Source of the DNA: a virus | DNA: 32,451 bases | Virus record (IMG/VR): IMGVR_UViG_3300042691_006884 | Location: 1 to 32,451 of that record | Reading direction: 5' to 3' (one strand) | Shown: piece after piece, positions 21,341 to 29,950 of the stretch | Layout of the letters: each line of letters begins with the position of its first letter | Position numbering within the stretch: the first letter of the stretch is position 1 | The notes under the pieces: model-generated | The model's input: the letters and a program-made list of their open reading frames with translations, nothing else | Database searches by the model: none | What the model was told of the DNA's origin: nothing | Translations under genes and position numbers: made by a program

Positions 21341-24300
21341 ATGCCCAAATTCACGGTAAGCACCCGCTACGGGACGGTTGATGTCGAAGCGGAGACTCAG
21401 CCATCTACGGATGAAGTAGAGTCCTACATGGCCGCTCAAAGCGGCCAGCAGAAGGCTCAGGAATCCAACACCGCCATCGTAAATTCCAAGGAGCCATCTC
21501 TCACCGATATGGTGATTGGAATGGGCATCGAGGGTGTTGCCTCTGTTGGCGGTAGCATCCTAGGGGGGCTCACCGGGGCTGCGCTTGGCACGGGTGTAGC
21601 CCCGGGGCCGGGAACCGTTGCTGGTGCTGTTAAGGGCGCAATGGCGGGTGGCGCCCTAGGTGGTGCTACTGGCAGCTACCTTCGCCAACTATGGGAGCAG
21701 GCTGCTGGCTCGGATAAGCCAATCAGTGGCGGGCAGATTGTGGGCTCTGCTATTCTTGGCACCATCCCCGGTGCTATTGGAGCCAAGACGGTAGCCAAGT
21801 CGGCTGGCTATTCCATTCCAATCGTATTCCGCACGGCTCAAGGTGCCGTCACCGCAGCCTCTGCTGAAGTGGTGGAGAAGGCCATCGACGAGAATCGGCT
21901 TCCAACTTGGGATGAGATTAAGGTTCCTTTGGCCGTGGGTGCGGTTGGTGGCGGAGCCTTGGGTGGCATTGAGAAGCGTTACATCACCAACGGAAACTTG
22001 ATTGCCAATCCCATTGCCGCACAGACGGCTCAGGTGGGCACTGGATTTGGCGTTGGCGCATACGTCTACAACAACGAGCGAGAGAAGGGGAACACCAATG
22101 CCCTGCCCACTGCGGTGGCTTACGGCTTGGCCACATACGGCGGCACCCACATCCCGTCTATCATTGCACAAAGCGGCAAGCAGGCTGCACAACTGGGCAA
22201 GAGGGTAGTTGGGGGACCAGAGTCCATCGTTGGCGATCCAGTAGTTCACATGAACTACGAGTTCCAAGGGGCACTCAAAGGATCGAGGTCTGACAACGCC
22301 GACTGGAACAAGCTCATCTCTGACCTAGCGAACAAGGAGCCCGATCCCACTCAGGCTGCTGCTGACATCCTATCAGTGATGGAGGGGAGGATGTCCCCCA
22401 ACAACCTGAGCCCAGAGCTGAAGCTGGCGATGGAACAGCTTCACACTCTCAGGGCGGAGAATGCCAAGAACATCGTCACCCTCTACCCCAACATGGCCGA
22501 TTCGCTTGGGAAGAAGATCACGGACAACGGAGGGGACTACACCCGCATTGGCTACATGGCTTTCAATGAAAAGGCCAAGCGTGGTGTGGATTGGGACACG
22601 CCGCAGGCCCGTGCTGCCTTCATGACTGAGTTGGCCGATGGCTTTGAGGCTGAAGCCGTCAAGAAGAAGTCTCCAATCACGCGGCAGCAGGCTGAAGCCT
22701 ATGCCGACAATTACATGAAGGAGATGGTGAGAGACGTATCCCTCATCACTTCTGGCGGAGATATCGACAAGAGCATGATTGGCGGGCTATCCTCGCCGCT
22801 GAAGGCTCGTAAGGACCTGTCTCCACGCGCTCGCGATTGGCTTGGCAAGGTGGACGACCCGGGTCTTGTTGCAGAAATCACCCTGAATGCACAGGAGCGC
22901 CTAATTATTCAGGCGAAGCACGATAAGGAGTTGGCCGACTTCCTATTAAATTCAGGCATTGGAACCAAGGCCGACACCTCGCAGATGGGGGAGGACTATG
23001 TCAAGCTAGTCCCTGGAGACCAACCAGTTACGCACTCTGCTCTTGCCGGAATCAAGGTTCCGAAGGCTTGGGCCGATGCGCATCAAGAACTTCAAAGCCC
23101 TCACCTATTCGGGGACAATGGGGTGATGAAGGCCATACTAAGCTTCTCGGGCTTCTCTAAGGCCATGAAGACGGTTGGCAATCTACCAGAAGCCTTTGCC
23201 CCTCAGATGTTTGGCAATCTAGCCTTTGCAGCTTCCGCTGGTGCAGTGAACCCCATCACGCTTTGGACTGGCCTGCGTAAGTCGGCCTATAGCTATGGCT
23301 GGCGCGGAGGGAACATGGGCACCAAGGAGAAGCTGGCCCAGATGAAGGAGTTCAAGCGCCTGCGCGAACTCAATGTGCTTCGCGGCGGTGCAGAAGTGGA
23401 GGAACTGCGTGGCCTCACTCAAAGCGCCACTCAAACCACTCGCTACAAGAAGTGGATGGACAAGGCGTCCAATGCCTATGGCTTCCCTGACACGGCTGTC
23501 AGGTATTCCATCTACCAAAACTTCCTTCAGGAAATGAAGGAGCTTGGACCTGAAGGCGCCATCTTCTTTTCTGGAAAAGAGAAAATGAAGCTTAACGGAA
23601 CTGGTCTAGATCAGTTTGAGCGCCTAGCGGCTGGCCTCACCAGTAACCAGTATCAGACCTACGACAAGATTAACCGACGCTTCAAGCAGATGTCGGCTGC
23701 TGGCGTAGCCAATGCCTTCGGCTCTTTCGAGTACGAGGTGATCCGCAACTTCAAGAATATGCTTGTCCACAACAAGCGACTTCTTGAGCTGTCTCTCACC
23801 GCCACCAACCAGCAAACCCGCACTGCTGCTGCCAAGCAGTTTGCCAAGCGGGCCATGTCAATGAGTGCCGTGGCTGGCGTTACGGCTGGTGTTGCCGTAG
23901 CTGGCAACCGGATGTTTGGAACCAGCGAGAAGGAGGAGGAGGCAATGCGCCTCATCTCTCCCTCCTTCGACCAGTATAAGACCAACATCTACAAGATCAG
24001 CGAGGACGGGAAGAAGTTCACCTACGCTCCGATCAACTACCTGATGCCCTACGCCAACATGATGGGCACCATGCTGGCTGCATATAAGGGCGAGAATCCA
24101 ATGCCCTACCTAAAGACCACGTTCTTAGGAGACGACATTGGTCCCCTGTTCACATCTGCTACCGAAGCGGTTACGAACACCTACTACAACACACAGGTGG
24201 CGATCACGGAACCCCGTGACAACGTGAAGCTAATGGAGCGGCTCATCACCAGAGCCTTCCTGCCTCAGTTTGTGGTTGGCACGCTGGCCCGCACTGAGAA

Positions 24301-25090
24301 GGCCATTATGGGGGAGACCAACAAGCTTGGCACTGTCTATACGCTAGACGACCAGATCAAGCGGTTTGGTGGCTATCGCGCCAATACTATGGACATTCTG
24401 GGTTCGGCTTCGGTACGTATCCGAGACATTGCTCAGCCTATGGGTCAGGAGCTGACTGGCTACAAGCGCATCCTGAAGGGGGCCTATGACGAGACTACGG
24501 AGCAGTATCGTGGGCTGAATGAGGAGCAGGTATACAACGAGCGGAATACGCGCTACCTGCGTGCTCAGCAGGACCTCAACTCCATCTACCGCAGCTTGAA
24601 GCTGCTGTCGGAACGAGGAGGGTTTGACGACAACCGTATCATTGACTCCTTCCGCGCTGCCGGTGTGCCCAACCGTGTTATTGCCGCTGCCATCTTTGGC
24701 TACCAAGTGCCAATGACCCGAGGCATCAGCGAGAGTCACAGTGACATCATTGACGGCATCATGTCGGACCCGCAGAAACGGCCCCAAGCCCGTGAACTCA
24801 TCAAGAACATCGCAGGTAGCGACCGAATGATGCTGAGTAGCCTAATGAATAGCTACCAAAACCACCTCGTCGAGGAGAAGCGCGGGGTGACCAATATCAC
24901 CCGTCTCTTTGCCGGGATGAGTGTGGGCGACAAGGAAAGAGCCGACAACATCATCAAGGCCATGTCCACCTATGTGGACGCTGGCGCTCCCGAGGTGGCT
25001 CAGGCATTTAAGCGCCAGTTGGTTAAGTCTGGCGTGGTTACGCCAGAGGTGGAGCTTCAGATTCGCCAGAAGCTGGCTGGCCGTCCTTAA
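21341..25090 (+). CDS. Large internal/ejection virion protein (1249 aa)
   Basis: After a short N-terminal module (MPKFTVSTRYGTVDVEAE), residues about 54-115 form a glycine-zipper hydrophobic region (SVGGSILGGLTGAALGTG, GAVKGAMAGGALGGATGSYL). A further Gly-rich apolar stretch lies at about 195-270, and a TM-like segment (SAVAGVTAGVAVAGNRMF) near 842-860. The rest is helical and charged. Glycine-zipper and TM-like stretches in a >1000-residue protein at the end of the tail operon fit the largest podovirus ejection protein, which helps form the trans-envelope channel. No peptidoglycan hydrolase motif was found. It converges with the leftward operon; only 13 bases separate the stops and no clear terminator is seen. 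Confidence 0.65.
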   Translation: MPKFTVSTRYGTVDVEAETQPSTDEVESYMAAQSGQQKAQESNTAIVNSKEPSLTDMVIGMGIEGVASVGGSILGGLTGAALGTGVAPGPGTVAGAVKGAMAGGALGGATGSYLRQLWEQAAGSDKPISGGQIVGSAILGTIPGAIGAKTVAKSAGYSIPIVFRTAQGAVTAASAEVVEKAIDENRLPTWDEIKVPLAVGAVGGGALGGIEKRYITNGNLIANPIAAQTAQVGTGFGVGAYVYNNEREKGNTNALPTAVAYGLATYGGTHIPSIIAQSGKQAAQLGKRVVGGPESIVGDPVVHMNYEFQGALKGSRSDNADWNKLISDLANKEPDPTQAAADILSVMEGRMSPNNLSPELKLAMEQLHTLRAENAKNIVTLYPNMADSLGKKITDNGGDYTRIGYMAFNEKAKRGVDWDTPQARAAFMTELADGFEAEAVKKKSPITRQQAEAYADNYMKEMVRDVSLITSGGDIDKSMIGGLSSPLKARKDLSPRARDWLGKVDDPGLVAEITLNAQERLIIQAKHDKELADFLLNSGIGTKADTSQMGEDYVKLVPGDQPVTHSALAGIKVPKAWADAHQELQSPHLFGDNGVMKAILSFSGFSKAMKTVGNLPEAFAPQMFGNLAFAASAGAVNPITLWTGLRKSAYSYGWRGGNMGTKEKLAQMKEFKRLRELNVLRGGAEVEELRGLTQSATQTTRYKKWMDKASNAYGFPDTAVRYSIYQNFLQEMKELGPEGAIFFSGKEKMKLNGTGLDQFERLAAGLTSNQYQTYDKINRRFKQMSAAGVANAFGSFEYEVIRNFKNMLVHNKRLLELSLTATNQQTRTAAAKQFAKRAMSMSAVAGVTAGVAVAGNRMFGTSEKEEEAMRLISPSFDQYKTNIYKISEDGKKFTYAPINYLMPYANMMGTMLAAYKGENPMPYLKTTFLGDDIGPLFTSATEAVTNTYYNTQVAITEPRDNVKLMERLITRAFLPQFVVGTLARTEKAIMGETNKLGTVYTLDDQIKRFGGYRANTMDILGSASVRIRDIAQPMGQELTGYKRILKGAYDETTEQYRGLNEEQVYNERNTRYLRAQQDLNSIYRSLKLLSERGGFDDNRIIDSFRAAGVPNRVIAAAIFGYQVPMTRGISESHSDIIDGIMSDPQKRPQARELIKNIAGSDRMMLSSLMNSYQNHLVEEKRGVTNITRLFAGMSVGDKERADNIIKAMSTYVDAGAPEVAQAFKRQLVKSGVVTPEVELQIRQKLAGRP

Positions 25091-25103
25091 CCCTAGATCG
25101 TAA

Positions 25104-25991
25104 TCAGCTAGTGCCTCGGATGGAGATGGTGAGTTGATCGACTCCATCTGAGGTTACGCGCTTGGGCGTCACCTCAAACTCAATCCAGCCCAGCGCATTG
25201 GGGCTGCGGCAAGCGTCTACGTTGTAGGAGGACTTGCCGTCCTCGTACACCTTCAGGAAGCTACCTGTACGGCCCTGCCAGCTAGGCTGCTCGTCGATTG
25301 TGAAGAACGGGAACTCCCGAGTCTCCCGAGGCACCAGCACTACGTTGCCCCCATTGCAGCCCTTTCCGTGGCTATGTCCCATCAAATTGATGTGAGCCCG
25401 TGGGAACATATGCCCCATCTTCTGGATCGGGTTGTATTGGCTACCGGCCAAAGCCCCTCCCCCTAGCCCGTGATGGGCCTGAATCCAAAGCGGGATGTGA
25501 CGAGGCGTGCCGCGACCATTCTTCCGTTGCTCCACCATCAGCCGCACTAGGATGAACGAGTGGACCCCTAGATGCCTCGTCTGAAGAGCCGACGCAAGCA
25601 GGTGGTCAGTGTTCTGGCCGTCATTGTAATCAAAATAATGATTACCGCCAAGAAGGCCAATGCAGCGATTGCGCATAAAGCTAAGCTCGTTAGCGAGAGT
25701 ACGCACAACGCCTTTATACATATCGCCCATAGAAATCTTGGTGGTGGAATGTAGGTTGGAAGCATTGAGAATGGCTCGTTCAGAGGTTGATACGCCGTCA
25801 GTGTAGTCGCCCATTCCTAGGAAGTAGGCGTTCTTCTGGGCTTGGGCGTAGTCCAGAAACTCCTTCCACGTAGAGTGGGCGTGCATCTCGGAGTCGCGAT
25901 GTACGTCGCCAAAGGGGATGATCTTGATGGACTCCCCCAACTTGCAGGGGATGTCCACCGAGTGGTTAACGTGTTTGCCGTCAGTTTTCAT
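25104..25991 (-). CDS. Calcineurin-like metallophosphoesterase
   Basis: 295 residues with the full two-metal motif set in order: GDVH (28-31), GDYTDG (61-66), GNH (116-118), a HH pair at 173-174 and GHSH (205-208). The family hydrolyses phosphodiesters with Mn/Fe; phage members include SbcD/Mre11-like nucleases and nucleotide phosphatases. No Mre11-type capping domain is clear, so the substrate is open. It is the last gene of the leftward cluster and overlaps the small gene before it by 11 bases. A role in DNA metabolism or host DNA breakdown is inferred from the nuclease- and helicase-rich neighbourhood. Confidence 0.85.
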   Translation of the reverse strand: MKTDGKHVNHSVDIPCKLGESIKIIPFGDVHRDSEMHAHSTWKEFLDYAQAQKNAYFLGMGDYTDGVSTSERAILNASNLHSTTKISMGDMYKGVVRTLANELSFMRNRCIGLLGGNHYFDYNDGQNTDHLLASALQTRHLGVHSFILVRLMVEQRKNGRGTPRHIPLWIQAHHGLGGGALAGSQYNPIQKMGHMFPRAHINLMGHSHGKGCNGGNVVLVPRETREFPFFTIDEQPSWQGRTGSFLKVYEDGKSSYNVDACRSPNALGWIEFEVTPKRVTSDGVDQLTISIRGTS

Positions 25992-26172
25992 TCAGAATCC
26001 AGCACTTGTATGGGCCTTCCTTACGAATCGTGTAAGGCTTGGGGCGGAACGTCTCCCACCCGCACGCACTTAGGTGATTGAGGCTTCCGCGCTTTGGCTT
26101 TGGTGGCTCGGGCTGGGCCTTCACCCACTCCGGTTGAGCCTCCTTCACCAGATTGAACATATCTAGCTGCAT
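25981..26172 (-). CDS. Small hypothetical protein overlapping the HNH gene (63 aa)
   Basis: A strong ribosome site GGAGGTG four bases before the ATG supports it. The product starts MQLDMFNLVKEAQPEWVKAQ, then has a Pro/Lys-rich linker and a C-terminal block GWETFRPKPYTIRKEGPYKC. Small phage proteins with an N-terminal MxLDxF-type peptide exist, but no function is known to me; the peptide recalls clamp-binding motifs, without proof. Its first 152 bases overlap the tail of the HNH nuclease in another frame, and its end overlaps the phosphoesterase start. Confidence 0.55.
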   Translation of the reverse strand: MQLDMFNLVKEAQPEWVKAQPEPPKPKRGSLNHLSACGWETFRPKPYTIRKEGPYKCWILNEN

Positions 26173-26524
26173 TGGTCACCTCCGTGTGGCAGGGTTTGCA
26201 CAGCACCCTTAGCCCGTCTTTCTCGCAGAACAACCTCTCCACGAACCCCGGCAGGTCTGAGGTGCTTCTCAACTGCCCACACGGGTTTACGTGGTCCAAC
26301 TGTGTTTGCTTCTGCTGGAACCACTGGTGACAGATGGCGCATTCGTACTCCCATTTCTGCTGCTTCACTGGCCCGACGTAAGGCCTGCGCCCTGCGTTTC
26401 TCGCTTGGTAGTTTGGAGGCCAACGAACGAAGGCACGCCTTAAAGCGCTTCTTAAGAAGGACCAGTAGCGTGCCTCCGTCCATTGTCTACCTGCTCGCGT
26501 CAGTTCTGGCTTTGGCTTTGGCAT
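26021..26524 (-). CDS. HNH endonuclease
   Basis: The start is set at 26524 (MPKPKPELTRAGRQWTEARY), as the upstream extension would overlap the previous gene more and looks unstructured; 167 residues. A basic helix (FLRSALRRAFVRWPP) precedes a CAIC zinc half-site, then QLDHVNPCG with the catalytic DH pair, FVERLFCEKDGLRVLC and CKPCHTEVTN, a complete HNH core with four Cys. Phage HNH proteins of this type can be homing nucleases or packaging-associated nickases; here it sits with replication genes. The ~50-residue tail is low-complexity and lies over the next gene. Confidence 0.8.
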   Translation of the reverse strand: MPKPKPELTRAGRQWTEARYWSFLRSALRRAFVRWPPNYQARNAGRRPYVGPVKQQKWEYECAICHQWFQQKQTQLDHVNPCGQLRSTSDLPGFVERLFCEKDGLRVLCKPCHTEVTNAARYVQSGEGGSTGVGEGPARATKAKARKPQSPKCVRVGDVPPQALHDS

Positions 26525-26846
26525 TCTTCCTCTCAACGCACCACAGGAGGATGCCGTCACGGTCGTGAGGCATACCCTCGTAGCGCTCAAGGCGGCGCTT
26601 AATCATAGACGCCGTAGTGCAGGAGATGTCGAAGCGATGGGACGCCTCCTTAAGGTGGATGCCCTCGTCCAGCGCCTTGCTCACCTGATAGAGAAGCTCG
26701 GGCTTCTCAATCTGGTTGCGGGATGGCTCCTTCTTGGACTTCACGACGACATCAGGAATCTCATCCCACTTCCAGCCCTTCGTATGCTTGGCTAGGATGT
26801 GGCGGATAGAGATCATCGTCTCCGACACATCATATCCTAGGCTCAT
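26487..26846 (-). CDS. Probable helix-turn-helix protein (119 aa)
   Basis: The middle contains ISIRHILAKHTKGWKWDEIP, then, at about 52-84, SKALDEGIHLKEASHRFDIS and CTTASMIKRRLERY, which reads as an HTH with a recognition helix. The C-terminus is basic. It could be a phage transcription regulator or a DNA-binding partner of the nuclease; no named family is recognised. The start overlaps the preceding stop (ATGA), and its own 3' end overlaps the HNH start by 38 bases. Confidence 0.6.
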   Translation of the reverse strand: MSLGYDVSETMISIRHILAKHTKGWKWDEIPDVVVKSKKEPSRNQIEKPELLYQVSKALDEGIHLKEASHRFDISCTTASMIKRRLERYEGMPHDRDGILLWCVERKNAKAKARTDASR

Positions 26847-27145
26847 ACCTCATCTCCTCTCGCGGGGCGCAGCCCTTTCTGAATCCAACTCAGGCAATGC
26901 AGGTAGCCGTGAGCGTCGATGAGGTTGTCGTCCTTCTGGCGATGGCTGTCCCGGCGCAGCTTGAGGGCCACCATCATACGGGCCACATCCTCGGCGGTGA
27001 TTTCGCGATGCAGCTTGGCGTTGATGAGGCCAGACCACATCATAGCAATGCCCTCAAAGTCTTCGCGGGGATTGCCGTAGGCTTCGTTGCGGTCGCCAAG
27101 GATGAGGTCTAACGAGGCCTCAGAGAAGTTGGGTGAGGTGTTCAT
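26843..27145 (-). CDS. DUF6378-like protein (MazG/PRA-PH-like fold, 100 aa)
   Basis: The start is set at 27145 (MNTSPNFSEASLDLILGDRN), where ATGA overlaps the DnaB stop. The pattern DRNEAYGNPREDFEGIAMMW, then REITAEDVARMMVALKLRR and DNLIDAHGYLHC matches phage DUF6378-type proteins, which I associate with the all-alpha NTP pyrophosphatase-like group. If so it may hydrolyse unusual or host nucleotides, but catalytic residues cannot be assigned with certainty. It lies between helicase and HTH genes in the replication operon. Confidence 0.65.
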   Translation of the reverse strand: MNTSPNFSEASLDLILGDRNEAYGNPREDFEGIAMMWSGLINAKLHREITAEDVARMMVALKLRRDSHRQKDDNLIDAHGYLHCLSWIQKGLRPARGDEV

Positions 27146-28476
27146 ACAGGTGCGTAGGGAAGGAGCTTGGTGATGGGGCGGTCGAACATCATCCCGCAAC
27201 GGCCCGTGCCGTCGCTGCGACCCTTGGCTTGGATGGCGTCCACGTAGATGAAACGCAGGTCGTTGTCGGTGATGGTTTGCATCGTGCCGTCAGGGCGATG
27301 GTCGGGGGCGTTGAGGAAGATGACGCGGTCGGCGTCCTGTTCCAAGTTGCCACTCTCCCGCAGGTCGGACAGGCGGGGCTCGCGGTTCTCGCGCTCCACG
27401 CTGCGCCCTAGCTGGGCAAGCAGGATGACGGGGACGGACAGCTCGATGGCTAGGTCCTTCATCGCCATCGTGAACCTACCGAGGGCCATATCGCGGGTTT
27501 CCCCGCGCTCCTGCTGGGCGTCATACCGCTGGAGGTAGTCCACGCAGATCGCCTTGGGCTTGCTCACCTGAGCAAAGGCCTTGGCCCGCGTCACGATGTG
27601 CGACAGGGTGCGGTCTTGGTCATACACCGCCACCTGTAAGTTGCGCACCTTGGCCAGCTCCTGCTTGAACGTCTCAAGGTAGGAGTGGGACAACCTACCA
27701 GAGAGGATGTCCCGATAGGAGATGCCGGACTCGGTCTGGGCAAACAGCGGGGCCATCTGCTTGGTGGGCATCTCGCGGCTGAACAGCAGCACCTTGCCAT
27801 CCCGTGCCCAATGCTGGGCAATCTGGCGGCAGCAGCTACTCTTCCCCATCCCGGGACGAGCCGAGATGATGATGAGTTCTCCCGGCTTGGCTAGGCCGAA
27901 GCGACGGTCCCAGTCGGGCCAAGGGAAGCTCATCCCAATGTCCTTGTCCGTGTAGGTGCCAGCCTGCACCCGCTCCACCAGTTGGATGGCGGAGTCGGCA
28001 GCATCAGCCAGCGTCTCCTGCTTCTGGCCCTCGTGGTGCTTGGTGATGAGGTTGTTCACCTCCATCACGAAGCCCTCGACGCTGCCGCTATGGGCGAGCG
28101 TCTTCTCTGCCATACGAGAGCAGGTGGCGTGAAGCTCGCGCATCACGTAGTGCTGCCGGATGACATCGATCCAGTGACTGAGCTGGGCCGTGGTGCACGC
28201 AGCCTGCGTCATCTCAACCAGCCCAGCCAAGCCGCCCACTTCGTGCAGCTTGTTCACCTTCTTCAGCTCCTCCACCAGAGCGTGCAGCTCAAGCGGCTGG
28301 CTGTTCTTGTGCTGCCACTGGATGGCCCGCCAGAGGCGGCGGTGCTGCGGCAGATAGAAGCACTCCTCCTCAATCTTGCCGTCAATGGCCTTGGCCAACG
28401 AAGCAGGACCATCTAGAAGGATGCAGGAGAGGACGATGCGCTCGCCTTCCTCGGAATGGGGAAGCACTACGCTCAC
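27142..28476 (-). CDS. DnaB-like replicative helicase
   Basis: 444 residues from GTG 28476, which overlaps the previous stop (GTGA) and has an upstream GGAGG; an ATG at 28548 lies inside the nuclease gene. The N-terminal DnaB domain (SEEGERIVLSCILLDG, then FYLPQHRRLWRAIQ) is followed by the RecA-like core with Walker A ARPGMGKSS (206-214), Walker B AICVDYLQ (309-316), a LAQLGRSVE segment and SGNLEQDADRVIFL with the conserved Q/D and Arg. It unwinds the fork as a hexamer. No primase or loader is seen in the window, so these must be encoded elsewhere or taken from the host. Confidence 0.9.
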   Translation of the reverse strand: MSVVLPHSEEGERIVLSCILLDGPASLAKAIDGKIEEECFYLPQHRRLWRAIQWQHKNSQPLELHALVEELKKVNKLHEVGGLAGLVEMTQAACTTAQLSHWIDVIRQHYVMRELHATCSRMAEKTLAHSGSVEGFVMEVNNLITKHHEGQKQETLADAADSAIQLVERVQAGTYTDKDIGMSFPWPDWDRRFGLAKPGELIIISARPGMGKSSCCRQIAQHWARDGKVLLFSREMPTKQMAPLFAQTESGISYRDILSGRLSHSYLETFKQELAKVRNLQVAVYDQDRTLSHIVTRAKAFAQVSKPKAICVDYLQRYDAQQERGETRDMALGRFTMAMKDLAIELSVPVILLAQLGRSVERENREPRLSDLRESGNLEQDADRVIFLNAPDHRPDGTMQTITDNDLRFIYVDAIQAKGRSDGTGRCGMMFDRPITKLLPYAPV

Positions 28477-29258
28477 GACGCCACCTCCCTCGGATCGTAA
28501 CCGCGACGCAGGCGCCACAGGGTGAGGCACGCCTTGAACCACTCCCACGATTCGTGAAGCTGCTTCTGGTCGTAGCGCACGACATCAACCCGCCCCGGCT
28601 CGGTCTTGCTGACGTAGATGTTGATGCCCACAGTCTCGTCCTCGGGCAACTCCGTGCAGTTGGTCCGATACTTGGCCATAATGTAGGCCGCAATCTGAGC
28701 GCAGTGGGACCGCTTGAAGGCAATCGGCTCATCCTTCTCGGTCTTGCAGGTTTTGAAGTCTAGGATGCCCGGGAGCCCGCCCTCAGAGAAGGCGTAGTCC
28801 GTGGTGCCAGCGTAGCCGAGAAACAGATTGGTGACGGCCACCTCCTGCTCCTCCACCTTGAGGCCACCAATCTTCAGGGTGTCCAGCGACTTGTTCGTCG
28901 CCTCCACGAGTAGCTCCATCCCAATCGGAACTTCGCCCTCCATAGCCTTGTGGAAGGCGGTGCCAAACACCTGCGCCTGCTCCATCTCCTTGTCGGCCTT
29001 CTCGCGAATGATCGCGGAATACTCCGACAGAGTCGGAGCCACGGCCAGCGGGTCACCGCTGCTGTAGCACGCTTCCAATATTTTGTTGGCCTTCCAGCGG
29101 TCCAGTTCAGGAGCCGCTGCCTCGTTGAGAACGCTGCTCACCGAAGGGAGCAGGCGCTCTAAGCGAGCGTCGCGCAGCGTGGTGCTACGAATGACGCCCG
29201 ACTTGCTGATGCGGGTGTGGGACGGCTTGCCGTCGCGCGTGTACCAGTGTTCGCTCAT
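28473..29258 (-). CDS. PD-(D/E)XK nuclease, RecB/Cas4-like
   Basis: 261 residues. Motifs in order: GTAFHKAME with H103, EVAVTNLFLGYAGTTDYAF with E139 and D154, ILDFKT with D167 and K169, and HCAQIAAYIMA with Q188 and Y192. These are the GxxxH, D-[E/D]xK and Q-xxx-Y motifs of RecB-family nucleases. No Cys cluster for a Fe-S site is seen. It probably acts as the phage exonuclease in recombination or host DNA breakdown. It sits directly upstream of DnaB (GTGA overlap). A 17-base gap separates it from the HTH-like gene before it. Confidence 0.8.
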   Translation of the reverse strand: MSEHWYTRDGKPSHTRISKSGVIRSTTLRDARLERLLPSVSSVLNEAAAPELDRWKANKILEACYSSGDPLAVAPTLSEYSAIIREKADKEMEQAQVFGTAFHKAMEGEVPIGMELLVEATNKSLDTLKIGGLKVEEQEVAVTNLFLGYAGTTDYAFSEGGLPGILDFKTCKTEKDEPIAFKRSHCAQIAAYIMAKYRTNCTELPEDETVGINIYVSKTEPGRVDVVRYDQKQLHESWEWFKACLTLWRLRRGYDPREVAS

Positions 29259-29275
29259 ATGTCGGAGTCAGCTTG

Positions 29276-29494
29276 CTACCATTTATGGCCAGCCTGCAAG
29301 AGTTTTTTCCTATTATTTTTTATCAAGATTTCCTCTTCAGCGGTGAGGTAGATGCGCTTCAGTTGTAACTCCCTCACCTGCTTTTGGATGCGTTCGTGGT
29401 GTACGTTCAGTTCAAGCTCGATGAGCTTCACTGGAGTCATAGCCATCAGCATCTGGCGGATTGCAGTCGTCTTCTCGTGTCGCGGGTGGCTCAT
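29276..29494 (-). CDS. Small HTH-like protein (72 aa)
   Basis: The sequence contains IRQMLMAMTPVKLIELELNV and HHERIQKQVRELQLKRIYLT, where the middle could be an HTH (helix, short turn, RIQKQVRELQ recognition helix). No family is named. Its ATGA overlaps the previous stop. It lies next to another small HTH-like gene, and the two may be diverged relatives. Confidence 0.5.
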   Translation of the reverse strand: MSHPRHEKTTAIRQMLMAMTPVKLIELELNVHHERIQKQVRELQLKRIYLTAEEEILIKNNRKKLLQAGHKW

Positions 29495-29733
29495 AGAGGG
29501 GCCGTTAGTGATTTCGCTGCACGCTGCTGCAAGATGGCCTTGTGCTCATCAGCCTTCACGTAGGCTAGGTAGTAGCCCTTGCGCTGGGCCCGCCCTGCCA
29601 CCATCTTTGAGTCGATGTGCAGGTGCTGAGCAATGTGCAGTGCACGCTGGCCCTGTGCAATCATCCAGTCGATGGAGGCCATCATCTGGGGCGTGTTAAG
29701 TTTGCGGTAGCGTCGTTTGGGTTTCTCAGACAT
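29491..29733 (-). CDS. Small HTH-like protein (80 aa)
   Basis: It starts MSEKPKRRYRKLNTPQMMAS. Then DWMIAQGQRALHIAQHLHID and SKMVAGRAQRKGYY form a likely HTH, with R-rich sequence before it. The pattern (IAxGQxAxxIAxxLxIDxxxVxxRAxRxGxYL) is similar to phage DNA-binding proteins of the replication region. The start overlaps the previous gene by 8 bases. It may be a regulator of the leftward operon; no binding site can be assigned. Confidence 0.55.
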   Translation of the reverse strand: MSEKPKRRYRKLNTPQMMASIDWMIAQGQRALHIAQHLHIDSKMVAGRAQRKGYYLAYVKADEHKAILQQRAAKSLTAPL

Positions 29734-29950
29734 CAGGATTGATTTGGTTGAGTGCCGGGATGGTGTATTGCTGGCGTATATATTGAGCCAACTCCTCGGC
29801 GGTTTTGAAATACTCTGGGTTCTCGTACTTCAGGTAGTTGCGCAGCTCTTGGTCGATGTCGTGAAGCACCGACGACATAAGCTGCGCCCGGGAGGCGAGG
29901 AGAAACTCCCTCTCCTCATCGGGAAGTTGGAACTGAAGTTGGGCGTTCAC
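29726..29950 (-). CDS. Small hypothetical protein (74 aa)
   Basis: An acidic, helical protein starting MNAQLQFQLPDEEREFLLAS, with DIDQELRNYLKYEN and TAEELAQYIRQQY. No family is named; similar acidic helical proteins accompany phage replication genes and could be adaptor or inhibitor proteins. ATGA overlap with the upstream gene, and its 3' end overlaps the next HTH-like gene by 8 bases. Confidence 0.55.
   Translation of the reverse strand: MNAQLQFQLPDEEREFLLASRAQLMSSVLHDIDQELRNYLKYENPEYFKTAEELAQYIRQQYTIPALNQINPDV

Noticed and set aside
22002-22208. Short + strand ORF inside the 1249-residue protein gene, and similar internal ORFs
   Set aside because: Out-of-frame shadows without start signals or meaningful composition.
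25076-25104. Bidirectional terminator between the convergent operons
   Set aside because: The 13-base gap has no convincing hairpin or T-tract on either strand.
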